Part shown: positions 43,160 through 51,308 of the stretch, in pieces
How the letters are laid out: the number at the start of each line of letters is the position of its first letter
Position numbering within the stretch: the stretch's first letter is position 1
Origin: Phyllobacterium sp. YR531
Lineage (GTDB): Bacteria > Pseudomonadota > Alphaproteobacteria > Rhizobiales > Rhizobiaceae
Assembly: GCF_000282595.1 (NCBI RefSeq)
Contig: NZ_AKIZ01000023.1
Span: 1 to 64,000, forward strand
Direction: 5' to 3'
Length of the DNA: 64,000 nt
Notes under the pieces: model-generated
What the model was told of the DNA's origin: nothing
What the model saw: the letters and a program-made list of their open reading frames with translations, nothing else
The model's database searches: none
Position numbers and translations under genes: made by a program

Positions 43160-43678
43160 ATGAAACGAATTCTCGCTCTCGCTCTGTCCGGGACCTTCCT
43201 GACGGTTTTTGCTCTTGGCGGTGCGTTTGCCCAGACGCAGACGCCTGAACAGGCTCCGGCAGTCAAGGAGGCCACGAAAGCTTCTGGCCATGAGCATAAA
43301 AGAGGTGCCCGGATTGATACCAATGATGATGGCGTGCTGGATCAGGCGGAATTCACCAATATTGACCGCCTGAAGGAAGCTGATACCGATAAGGATGGCA
43401 CGCTTTCCAAGCAGGAAATAGAAGCAATGGCGATGAAACGTGTCGTTGAGCGTCAGGCGCAGCGTATGACCAAGCGCCTTGATGTCGATGGCGATGGTGT
43501 CGTTACCATTGCAGAAGTCGAAAAGCAGAAGGCAAAGCGCTTCGCTCTTATGGATCGCAACGATGATGGGAAAATTGACAAAAGCGAAATGCGCCAAGGC
43601 CGCAAAGGTCATCATGGCCACAACAAACATCATGGCCCAAAGCATGATCGCGGCGACAAAATGCCATCAAAGACCTGA
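43160..43678 (+). CDS. Exported EF-hand calcium-binding protein
   Basis: 172-residue protein with signal peptide (MKRILALALSGTFLTVFALGGAFA) and four consecutive EF-hand loops: DTNDDGVLDQAEF, DTDKDGTLSKQEI, DVDGDGVVTIAEV and DRNDDGKIDKSEM. All keep Asp at positions 1, 3 and 5 and Glu at 12 or an equivalent. The C-terminus is a His/Lys-rich tail (GRKGHHGHNKHHGPKHD) that could bind metal ions. The start is the ATG at 43160, behind GGAG. The protein should act in the periplasm or outside as a calcium sensor or buffer. A perfect terminator follows. Confidence 0.88.
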   Translation: MKRILALALSGTFLTVFALGGAFAQTQTPEQAPAVKEATKASGHEHKRGARIDTNDDGVLDQAEFTNIDRLKEADTDKDGTLSKQEIEAMAMKRVVERQAQRMTKRLDVDGDGVVTIAEVEKQKAKRFALMDRNDDGKIDKSEMRQGRKGHHGHNKHHGPKHDRGDKMPSKT

Positions 43679-43693
43679 TCATTAGCCAATTAA

Positions 43694-43723
43694 AAAACGG
43701 CCGTTCGATTGGACGGCCGTTTT
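43694..43723. terminator. Bidirectional terminator after the EF-hand gene
   Basis: 11-bp perfect stem (AAAACGGCCGT / ACGGCCGTTTT) with an 8-base loop between convergent genes. Confidence 0.85.
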
Positions 43724-43727
43724 GCTG

Positions 43728-43940
43728 TCATACGTGCTGCGGCGGTTCACGAACTTCATCCGGGTTGGGCAGAGGCACTTCGTCGGGCAGTTCGTCCGGC
43801 GATGGAGGCTCCTCTACCGGGATTTCCCCCGGCATGGGGTTGGGGAGCGGCGGCGTTTCATCGGGCCGGGGAACGGGCGCAGGATCGACCGGCCTGTTGG
43901 TATCCGGTCCCGGATCGGGAATTTGTGGTGGATCTCCCAA
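43728..43940 (-). CDS. Small proline-rich protein, TTG start
   Basis: 70-residue protein, about one third proline, with repeated Pro-Asp/Pro-Glu elements (PPQIPDPGPDTNRPVDPAPVP, PPSPDELPDEVPLPNPDEV). The start is TTG at 43940, seven bases after a strong AAGGAG. The protein is acidic, without a signal peptide or membrane segment, and is probably extended. Similar short proline-rich proteins occur in Rhizobiales. Function unknown. It lies downstream of the DUF2171 gene on the same strand. Confidence 0.6.
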   Translation of the reverse strand: MGDPPQIPDPGPDTNRPVDPAPVPRPDETPPLPNPMPGEIPVEEPPSPDELPDEVPLPNPDEVREPPQHV

Positions 43941-43978
43941 GGCAAATCTCCTTTTCGAAATTGCAGCCGTTTTAGCTT

Positions 43979-44227
43979 CTATCTTTCGTCCGAAGCTTCT
44001 TCTTCGAACATCACCGCAACATCAGAATTAGCTGAAAGACGCACTTTGTCGCCTTCGACTTCTGCAACTAGTGCGGTTGAAATATAATGGTGATGCCCTT
44101 TATGAGCGCCCTCACCGCTATCCTTTTTGGTCAACTTGATACGACCGCCTTCAACACGGTCGACAGTGCCAACGTGAACGCCATCGGCGCCGATAACTTC
44201 CATATGTTCTTTGATACCGGTTGTCAT
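43979..44227 (-). CDS. DUF2171 family protein
   Basis: 82-residue protein with the PRC-barrel-like DUF2171 pattern: MEVIGADGVHVGTVDRVEGGRIKLTKKD, followed by HHHYISTALVAEVEGDKVRLSANSD. A GGAGATAAATT site precedes the ATG. Members are small cytoplasmic proteins, often near stress genes; function unknown. It is divergent from nnr and probably co-transcribed with the proline-rich gene 38 bases downstream. Confidence 0.82.
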   Translation of the reverse strand: MTTGIKEHMEVIGADGVHVGTVDRVEGGRIKLTKKDSGEGAHKGHHHYISTALVAEVEGDKVRLSANSDVAVMFEEEASDER

Positions 44228-44356
44228 AATTTATCTCCTGAGGTGACATTTGTTAAACGCGCGAAACCGGCTTTGGATGCATTGTCCCGGCAAAGGCTTT
44301 CGCCATCGCGGTTTAACGAATAGGTTCTGTCAGAAATTGCAGGAAACAGCCGCCAC

Positions 44357-45862
44357 ATGACACACGAGATTTTGACTCCCGCCGAAATGAGCGAGGCCGA
44401 TGCGGCAACGATCAAGGCAGGCATTCACGATGGCTATCGGCTCATGCGGAACGCGGGAAACGCCATAGCGCGTCATCTGCTTCGTTATTACGGCGATGCC
44501 AGCGAATTTCACGTCCTTTGTGGCCCGGGCAATAATGGCGGTGACGGCTATGTCGTAGCCGAAATTCTTGAATGCAGCGGCGCTTCGGTGCGGCTTTGGG
44601 CAACATGCCAGCCAAAACCAGGGACAGACGCAGCCTTGGCTGCAAAGGCTTGTCCGGTCGATGCAAAAGATATTTCTGATTTCACGCCGTCACCCGGAAG
44701 CGTCATTGTCGATGCGCTGTTCGGTGCCGGGCTCAATCGTGAACTCAGCGGCAAAGCTGCTGCCGCGATCAAATCGGCTAATGAGCCCGGCTGCCACCGT
44801 GTAGCGATTGATGTGCCGTCAGGACTGGATGGCCTGACTGGCCACGTGCTCGGCACAGCTCTCAACGCCGATGCGACGATCACATTCTTTCGCAAGAAAC
44901 CTGCCCATCTGCTTTATCCCGGTCGCACACTATGCGGGGAAGTTATTGTTGCCGATATCGGTATCGCCGACGACGTACTGAATGCCATTGAACCCCGATG
45001 CTTTGAAAACACCCCTGCTCTTTGGCAATCCCAACTGCCGCGGACCGAAGAAAACACCCACAAATACGCCCGCGGGCATGTGGCTGTGTTTTCTGGTGGA
45101 TCGACATCCACCGGCGCGGCACGAATGTCGGCCTTGACAGCCGCCCGCAGCGGCGCGGGTGCAGTTACATTGCTCTCGCCAGAAGAAGCGCTTGCCGCAA
45201 ACGCTGCGCACCTCACCTCAATCATGCTGCATAAATGCGAGAACCGGCATGACCTCGCTTTGTTCACTGAAACCCGCAAAGTGGCGGCCTTCGTGCTCGG
45301 GCCTGCATTTGGCATTGGTGTCAAAGCCCGAGAATTCGCCTTGGCGCTCCTGAGTGAAACCGATGCCGGACTGGTTTTCGATGCGGACGTAATCACCTCG
45401 TTCAAGGACGAGCGCGATGCGCTTTTCGATGCGACCGCACGGTTAGATGATATCAGGCTCGTACTCACACCCCATGAGGGTGAGTTCAAACGTCTGTTTC
45501 CCGAGATAAATCAGACCGCCATGCCATCAAAGGTTGAGCGCGCCCGTGCCGCGGCAAAACTTGCTGGCGCGATCATCATTTACAAGGGCGCGGATACCGT
45601 CATTGCATCACCGGACGGCCGGGCTGCGATCAACAGCAACGGCACTCCGCTATTGGCGACAGCGGGCTCAGGTGATGTGCTTGCAGGTTTGACCGCAGGA
45701 CTGCTGGCGCAAGGCATGCCAACCTTCGAGGCCGCCTGTGCCGCCGTCTTCGTCCACGGTGCTGCGGCACATGCGCTTGGCTTTGGGCTTATTGCAGAAG
45801 ACCTGCCTGCTGCTGCCGGCAAGATTATTGGCCAACTGCTCGCAAATAAACCCACTTTCTGA
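44357..45862 (+). CDS. nnr: Bifunctional NAD(P)H-hydrate repair enzyme
   Basis: 501-residue two-domain repair enzyme. The N-terminal epimerase (YjeF_N, about residues 1-210) shows GPGNNGGDGYVVAEIL and DALFGAGLNRELSG, plus AIDVPSGLDG. The C-terminal ADP/ATP-dependent dehydratase (ribokinase-like, about 225-500) shows KYARGHVAVFSGG, LTPHEGEFKRLF and the nucleotide-binding GSGDVLAGLTAGLLAQG near residue 436. Together they restore NADHX and NADPHX damaged by hydration. Divergent from DUF2171. In relatives I recall glnB after nnr; here a pilus operon follows instead. Confidence 0.94.
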   Translation: MTHEILTPAEMSEADAATIKAGIHDGYRLMRNAGNAIARHLLRYYGDASEFHVLCGPGNNGGDGYVVAEILECSGASVRLWATCQPKPGTDAALAAKACPVDAKDISDFTPSPGSVIVDALFGAGLNRELSGKAAAAIKSANEPGCHRVAIDVPSGLDGLTGHVLGTALNADATITFFRKKPAHLLYPGRTLCGEVIVADIGIADDVLNAIEPRCFENTPALWQSQLPRTEENTHKYARGHVAVFSGGSTSTGAARMSALTAARSGAGAVTLLSPEEALAANAAHLTSIMLHKCENRHDLALFTETRKVAAFVLGPAFGIGVKAREFALALLSETDAGLVFDADVITSFKDERDALFDATARLDDIRLVLTPHEGEFKRLFPEINQTAMPSKVERARAAAKLAGAIIIYKGADTVIASPDGRAAINSNGTPLLATAGSGDVLAGLTAGLLAQGMPTFEAACAAVFVHGAAAHALGFGLIAEDLPAAAGKIIGQLLANKPTF

Positions 45863-46055
45863 TTTCCATTAACCCCGTCTTTACCTTGATCGTCCACCTT
45901 TGTCTCAAGCGCGAATTGTACTGCGTACGCGCTCAAGTTTCTTGGTGGATGTCATTATTCTGTCGCAATGAGAGGGTAATAACCACACGTAGCGAATAGC
46001 TTATTTCCATTTTTGACCACGGATGTACTGGCACTGATGTTGAGGTAAGTTTAGG

Positions 46056-46080
46056 AAGGTCGGGTAGCTCCCGGCCTTTT
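46056..46080 (+). terminator. Hairpin terminator downstream of nnr
   Basis: The 9-bp stem AAGGTCGGG / CCCGGCCTT with one G.T pair and a TAGCT loop is followed by TTGCTTTTT. It lies about 190 bases after nnr, so either the nnr message has a long tail or a small RNA ends here. Confidence 0.65.
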
Positions 46081-46104
46081 GCTTTTTAAAGCCACAGCAA
46101 ATTT

Positions 46105-47064
46105 TTAGTAAGTCACGGTGATGACGACTGTATCGGTGTAGAGGCCGGGCGATGGCGTATTTTGCGGGGGGACTCTGGCATAAACCGCAATATTACGTGC
46201 AAGGCCATTGCCGGTTCCAGCAACCGTATTGGTCGGCACCGTATCGCCCCATGGCAAAAGCCGGTTCTCATCCTGATAAAGTCCATAGGTGATATATTCT
46301 GTTCCCACGCCCTTTCGCATACGTCGCGCTACCGGCCCTGTGCCGTTCTGGCCATTGCCGAGCGATACGGAATATGGGGTCGTCGGCGAGCATGTGACCG
46401 ATACTCCGCCCGTCGTATCGACATTTGAACTCAATATGCCATGGGAACCGAAGTTCACATTTGTCGCCGATACCAGGCAGTCCTTCGCCACATTGAGACT
46501 GGCAGTAAAGCTCGTCGCTGCACTTGTCCCCGCCGTGCTGACACACCCGTTGCTGTCATTATAGCGGTAACGGAAAGTCGTCTGCGCTCCGGAGAAAACG
46601 GAATTATATGCGCCAAGAGGGGCAGTTGTCTGGCCGGGCAAGATCTGGCCATAGATGGTAGTAACGGTTGTCCCTGTTCCCAGCAATGCCGGAATGTCGA
46701 CGAGAATTGCCGGAGGCCGCGCGGAAAAAGTCCAGTCATATGACCCCCATACGACCTGCCGCGCCGAGTCCTGATAAAGCTGGAACTGCAATGGGGCAGG
46801 CCCTGCCATGGTACGGGCACCGGAAGCCGCCGTACCGCCCGTCCCGGCATTCAGGTTAGGACATACGAGAACCTGCCGGAACAATCCAAGAAGCGCGGTA
46901 CAAGTGGACGTAAGTGTGGCTGTAGTGTTGATCGCTGCGCCAGATAAAGGCGAGCCGGAGAAGGTCATCCCGGTTGTGGTGAATGTGCATGATTGCGCCA
47001 ATGCCGCGGCGGGCACCAGACCGAAACTCAAAATGACAAACACCCTGATCAGAAAGCACTTCAT
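46105..47064 (-). CDS. Spore-coat-U (SCPU) two-domain pilus tip protein (CsuE-like)
   Basis: 319-residue exported protein with signal peptide (VILSFGLVPAAALA). Two SCPU-type immunoglobulin-like domains are visible: about residues 22-165 (SCTFTTTGMTFSGSP ... FRYRYNDSNGC) and 175-319 (LNVAKDCLVSATNVNFGSHG ... YTDTVVITVTY). The second resembles the main pilin, suggesting a donor-strand pilin domain, while the first would be the adhesive tip domain, as in CsuE of Acinetobacter. The start ATG at 47064 overlaps the usher stop (ATGA), so it is translationally coupled. It is the last gene of the pilus operon. Confidence 0.85.
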   Translation of the reverse strand: MKCFLIRVFVILSFGLVPAAALAQSCTFTTTGMTFSGSPLSGAAINTTATLTSTCTALLGLFRQVLVCPNLNAGTGGTAASGARTMAGPAPLQFQLYQDSARQVVWGSYDWTFSARPPAILVDIPALLGTGTTVTTIYGQILPGQTTAPLGAYNSVFSGAQTTFRYRYNDSNGCVSTAGTSAATSFTASLNVAKDCLVSATNVNFGSHGILSSNVDTTGGVSVTCSPTTPYSVSLGNGQNGTGPVARRMRKGVGTEYITYGLYQDENRLLPWGDTVPTNTVAGTGNGLARNIAVYARVPPQNTPSPGLYTDTVVITVTY

Positions 47065-49517
47065 TGGCACACCACATTCTTTATTTTGACCTGTGTTCCG
47101 CGAGCAGGCTGATATGCGAAGCGCGCCGTGCATGCGGTGCCATCAGCCAGCCCTATCGTCACGCTGTTCTGTGCTGCGAGAGAAGAAATATAGGCCTCAC
47201 CGTCATAACCAACGATGAATTCCCCGCCGCCGCCATCCACTGTGCCACTCAACCCGGCATCCAGTGGCTTGCCACTTGCATCAACAATGCTGACCAGCGC
47301 TGAAGAGGTTGTCTGGGCAACATTGAAGTCCACAACAACGCCGCTGCGGTCTGCCGGCACCACAATATCGCGGGTGGAACCTATGCTGGCATCAACGGGA
47401 AGATTGGCGGGGTCAATGGCAAGCGTGTTTGGTTCGTAGGATCGCAGATCAGGGACGAGTATGCGCCCGCTCCTGTTCGTGCGCCCGATGGGGCGATTCT
47501 CATAGGAAACATCAACATCCGGCGCACCGGCATCGACGATTGCAAAGGCATCATCAATCCTGTTTGTCGCAAAGACACCGCCACCGGCAACTGCAATGGC
47601 TCCTTCCATTTGCGCAGTGGCCCGAACATTGTCGTCATACTGCTGCACACTGCCTTCCACCCGCGCATGCCGCCCGCGATAACTCGCCGAGGCATAGCGA
47701 TCAGGAGTCTCACCCTCTCTGGTGCGCAGCCGCCAGCCGTAGCTACCCTCTTCACGCTGCTCGGATTTTGCAATTTCTGCAAACCCGGAGGGTCCATCCT
47801 GCGTCTGTTCATAGCCGGTAGAGACCGAAATATTATTGTCGAATGGTATGGTCAGCCCGGCGAAGATACCAAAGCTGTCACTGTCTTCCAGATCGGTAAA
47901 GGCGGTGGCGAAGAATGAGCTGTTCTTGAATACAGACTGACTATAGGAGGCGCTGATAATCGTGCTTTTCTCTCCGGAGCCCAGTTCTTGCTGTGTGTAG
48001 GAAAAGTTCATGTTGCTGCGATCAAACGGCCCCGGAACTGAAAGTGTCGCCTGCACCAGCGACTTTGGTACACGGGTACTGACGGCAGGAAGGCCTGCGA
48101 CGCCATAAACGTAGCTGAGCTGATCATCGGCGGTGACGGAAGCAATATCCTGATAGTCTCCGAACGTTTGCTGGACCCGCCCATAGAATGTGTAGTTGTT
48201 TTTGTAGGTCAGTTCGACCGAACCGTTCAAAAGCATGCCGGTATCGCCATCATGACTGCTACCTGCAGCGGCAAGCGACGTTACACCATAGGCGCCAAGG
48301 GGAAATGAAAGGCCAAGGCCACCATTGAGCAGCTCGGCACCACCCTCAAAATGCCCTTCAACGGTCAACCAGTTGGACAGGCCGTAGCGCGTGGTAACAG
48401 CTCCCATGACATCATCATCGTAATCATTTGATTCCGTACCGAAATTGCGGCGTGCCACACCGACCTCCGCAGAGAAGTCCCACAATCCCTTGCGCAACAA
48501 TCGGCTCGACGAATAAAAAGGAACTGTGGTGCGCGTCTCGCGCCCGAGCGTGTCCCTCAAAACAATCTGCGCTTCACCCTGACCGGAGAAGACCGGGAAA
48601 TTGGTAACTTCAAACGGACCTGAAGGAACATCGCCGCTGTAGGTTCGAACATTCTGGGTATAGACCTCGAGTGTCGAAGGCACTGCCGCTGTGCCGGACA
48701 GAACCGGAACCGGCAGTGTGACCAGATCAGGCCGCAAAGTGAAATTCCGCTGTATTTGCATGCCGCCGAGATAAACAGGGCGAGTCCAGGGCAGTCCGCC
48801 CGAAATGAAGTCTCCAGCACGATAGGTAATCAGGCGCTCGGGATCAGACAGGCTCCATGTCGTGTTGAGCCGCTTCACCCCCTCCAACTCTCCATCGGAT
48901 ACATTGGCCGTGAATGACTGATTGAGCGTTCCGTAGGGACTGAAGATGCGCGCATCAAATCCACCAGAGACACCCTGAAAGGCCTTTGCACTGCCTGACA
49001 ACAGATTGTCGGTGCTGGCAAAGAGCGAGTAATTCAACACGGCCCCGTATCCGGACTTTGCCTCGGGGCGCTCCTTGTCCGGTTTTGGATTGACATCGAT
49101 CATCCGGGCAGACCGCGCAGCGTTGTCAGTCGTGATATAAAGGCGTTGGGATTCAATCTCCACACGATAACTGACATTGTCGAGACGGTTGAGCCGAATC
49201 GAGCCATCGCCGTCCCTTGCACTATCCATCGGCTTCAAGCCGACCTCCCGCAGTTCATCAGGTTTTGCCGAAAGTTCACCATCCGGCAATTGCCTGAACC
49301 CGCCGATCAGCCCGGTCGGTTCATCATTAATATAGACTTCCAGGTAAAGATCTTGCGCCTGACCATCCTGAGGTGCAGCCAGATCAACACTATCACCAGC
49401 ATCAACGTCAGGTTGTTGAGACCATCCCGTTGATAGCATGCATAGACTTATGCAAATAGCTCCACCGAGTTTAGCGGCCGCTGATCGCAACATCGGCATT
49501 GAGTGGTCCGGCATCAC
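47061..49517 (-). CDS. Outer-membrane fimbrial usher (CsuD/FimD type)
   Basis: 818-residue outer-membrane usher that accepts chaperone-pilin complexes and threads the pilus out. The N-terminal periplasmic part (YLEVYINDEPTGLIGGFRQLPDGEL) is followed by a long beta-barrel/plug region with conserved GLPWTRPVYLGGMQIQRNF and FEVTNFPVFSGQGEAQIVLRD, then C-terminal domains (ENRPIGRTNRSGRILVPDLRSYEPN). This is the archaic (sigma) usher lineage found with SCPU pilins. The frame overlaps the chaperone gene by 47 bases and the tip gene by 4. ATG at 49517 and 49514 are both possible. Confidence 0.9.
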   Translation of the reverse strand: MMPDHSMPMLRSAAAKLGGAICISLCMLSTGWSQQPDVDAGDSVDLAAPQDGQAQDLYLEVYINDEPTGLIGGFRQLPDGELSAKPDELREVGLKPMDSARDGDGSIRLNRLDNVSYRVEIESQRLYITTDNAARSARMIDVNPKPDKERPEAKSGYGAVLNYSLFASTDNLLSGSAKAFQGVSGGFDARIFSPYGTLNQSFTANVSDGELEGVKRLNTTWSLSDPERLITYRAGDFISGGLPWTRPVYLGGMQIQRNFTLRPDLVTLPVPVLSGTAAVPSTLEVYTQNVRTYSGDVPSGPFEVTNFPVFSGQGEAQIVLRDTLGRETRTTVPFYSSSRLLRKGLWDFSAEVGVARRNFGTESNDYDDDVMGAVTTRYGLSNWLTVEGHFEGGAELLNGGLGLSFPLGAYGVTSLAAAGSSHDGDTGMLLNGSVELTYKNNYTFYGRVQQTFGDYQDIASVTADDQLSYVYGVAGLPAVSTRVPKSLVQATLSVPGPFDRSNMNFSYTQQELGSGEKSTIISASYSQSVFKNSSFFATAFTDLEDSDSFGIFAGLTIPFDNNISVSTGYEQTQDGPSGFAEIAKSEQREEGSYGWRLRTREGETPDRYASASYRGRHARVEGSVQQYDDNVRATAQMEGAIAVAGGGVFATNRIDDAFAIVDAGAPDVDVSYENRPIGRTNRSGRILVPDLRSYEPNTLAIDPANLPVDASIGSTRDIVVPADRSGVVVDFNVAQTTSSALVSIVDASGKPLDAGLSGTVDGGGGEFIVGYDGEAYISSLAAQNSVTIGLADGTACTARFAYQPARGTQVKIKNVVCQ

Positions 49518-50190
49518 TTAGAGCCTTAAGTCCGACTCGACCGGATGAAACTGATTTACGTGTACCAATCGGCCATTGCATGCTGGCGCCGCCAAGAACA
49601 TAGCCTACCAGTCCCTCGCGAGTACCCAGTACCTGCCCGCCTTGAGACAACTGTACTTCGGCCAGCCTGAGTCGCCTGTCGCCGGTGTTGCGTGCTGTCA
49701 GCACCAATGCACCTTTCGAGCGAGCTATGCCCCAAGCAACATTGGGCGGCGAAGCATCCTCGCCACGGAAGAAAACCGGAATGGAGTAGCGTACGACCAA
49801 AGTCACGGTTCCGGCTTGCTTGCGCGTCGGATCAGGCAGTTCATCAACCACCACACGATAGCTCTCTTCCGTCGCTACAGGCTTTTTCGTAACTCGGACA
49901 ACCCGGATGGCATAGTCTTTGCCGCCGGAAAGTTTGGTGGAGGGAGGACTGACCACGACATCATTTGTTGGCTCAAGCCGCTCAACGCCATTGGTCTGTG
50001 TCCATCGGAAAACGCGTATCTGAACATTGATCGGGCGCTTGGCCTCATTGGTCAATGTCAGGACGCCTGCACTTCCAGGCGCAACCATATCAAGATTTGT
50101 CGGTGAAACACGTAACGAAGCGGCATGAGCCATCGCAGAAAAAAGCAAACAGAAGCTCATGGCGCCGATGCATTTAAGCATGGATCGCAC
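49471..50190 (-). CDS. Periplasmic pilus chaperone (CsuC/PapD type)
   Basis: 239-residue exported chaperone of two immunoglobulin-like domains. The signal peptide ends AMAHA. The N-terminal domain carries SLRVSPTNLDMVAPG and the conserved beta-strand region PINVQIRVFRWTQ, and the YAIRVVRVTKKP segment corresponds to the strand donated to pilins. The hydrophobic alternating VTLVVRYSIPVFFR motif is family-typical. I place the start at GTG 50190, six bases after AAGGAG. ATG 50181 is the alternative, and an in-frame TTG at 50208 is unlikely. It donates a strand to pilins and delivers them to the usher, with which it overlaps. Confidence 0.87.
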   Translation of the reverse strand: MRSMLKCIGAMSFCLLFSAMAHAASLRVSPTNLDMVAPGSAGVLTLTNEAKRPINVQIRVFRWTQTNGVERLEPTNDVVVSPPSTKLSGGKDYAIRVVRVTKKPVATEESYRVVVDELPDPTRKQAGTVTLVVRYSIPVFFRGEDASPPNVAWGIARSKGALVLTARNTGDRRLRLAEVQLSQGGQVLGTREGLVGYVLGGASMQWPIGTRKSVSSGRVGLKALSDAGPLNADVAISGR

Positions 50191-50213
50191 TTTCTTCTCC
50201 TTTTTCAAAAGGG

Positions 50214-50720
50214 TCAGTAGGTTACTTCGATCGCAACCGTATCATTGTACTGGCCAACAGCCGGTGTGGTTTGAGCAGTTACACGCCCATAGACCGGTAT
50301 GGACTGATTCGCACCCGTGCCGGTTCCGGCCAATAATTCAGCGGGAACGGTATTGCCCCATATCTGGGTATAGGTTGCTTCCTTGTAGAGCGTGTAATTC
50401 ACCGTAGCGCCGCCAGGCCCGGTCATTTTCCGAACGGCAATCGTAGCTCCCGCTCCCGCGCCGGGTCCAAGACCGACAGTAAAAGGCGTTCCATTCGTGC
50501 ACTGGATGGTTATGGCACTGTTCGCATCAATATTGGCGACCAGAAGACCGTGCGGTCCAAAATTCAGAAGATCGGCGGTTACGACTCGGCATTCCGCAGT
50601 GATCTGAATTTGAACACCCAAATTGCCGGTAGCCACGGCAGCGACGGCCGGACCGCTTAATCCAAGGGCAGCAAAAAGCGATGCCGCAACTGCTTGGCTT
50701 ACTCTATTGCCAGAACTCAT
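50214..50720 (-). CDS. Spore-coat-U (SCPU) major pilin (CsuA/B-like)
   Basis: 168-residue exported pilin subunit with signal peptide ending SGPAVA and one SCPU domain (ITAECRVVTADLLNFGPHGLL at the start, TPAVGQYNDTVAIEVTY at the end). The first cysteine (AECRV) and second (IQCTNG) probably form the conserved disulfide. The N-terminal donor segment would be LGVQIQITAEC. A strong GAGGAGG site precedes the ATG at 50720. First gene of the four-gene operon, so likely the most abundant product and the shaft of the pilus. Confidence 0.87.
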   Translation of the reverse strand: MSSGNRVSQAVAASLFAALGLSGPAVAAVATGNLGVQIQITAECRVVTADLLNFGPHGLLVANIDANSAITIQCTNGTPFTVGLGPGAGAGATIAVRKMTGPGGATVNYTLYKEATYTQIWGNTVPAELLAGTGTGANQSIPVYGRVTAQTTPAVGQYNDTVAIEVTY

Positions 50721-51308
50721 TCATCCTCCTCAAGATTGCATCAGACAGACATACAACCTGTAGTTTCAACGAGATGTTTCACTGGACCGTTGGTATCAGT
50801 CTAAATTCTTATACCTTTAATTTTACTTAGCGAATAGCCAAAAATCATAATATTGATTATTTATGTTGTTTTTCAAACGTTTGTTGGTAAATGACTTTTT
50901 TATAATTCTCTCATTTTTTCCGAAAATTGCCGATAAAATTGATGTATCTACTGATAATTATCACGATAAATGAATAGCAAACTTTATAATTATGCAATCA
51001 AAGATGCACGTTGCTGTAATTAATTGGATTAATACATTGTCGTAATTTGTATAACAAACATATACTTTTGACGTTTTTTGTCTTTTGCCAGCAGAGTTTT
51101 GCAAATCGACAATCGTTGTCGACTGCATGGCTCCGGCAGGGCTTGTCACATTGTTTGGTTGTCATTCGATCCAAGCTCGTGCCGATTCCGTATTCAGGAA
51201 TGATGGGACTGATCTCCGCTAATAATCGGAATTTGCGGCTTGTTAAAAATCTCTTGAACAATTTTTCTTTGGGGGAAATATTAGTCCTCTAACTGAAAGT
51301 CTGGACAG
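50721..51308. other. AT-rich promoter region between the pilus operon and cfa
   Basis: About 590 bases with no supported gene; overlapping frames on both strands are AT-rich chance frames. It contains two short perfect palindromes, CAAACGTTTG (around 50875) and TGATAATTATCA (50952-50963). Divergent promoters for the pilus operon and cfa are expected here. Confidence 0.5.
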
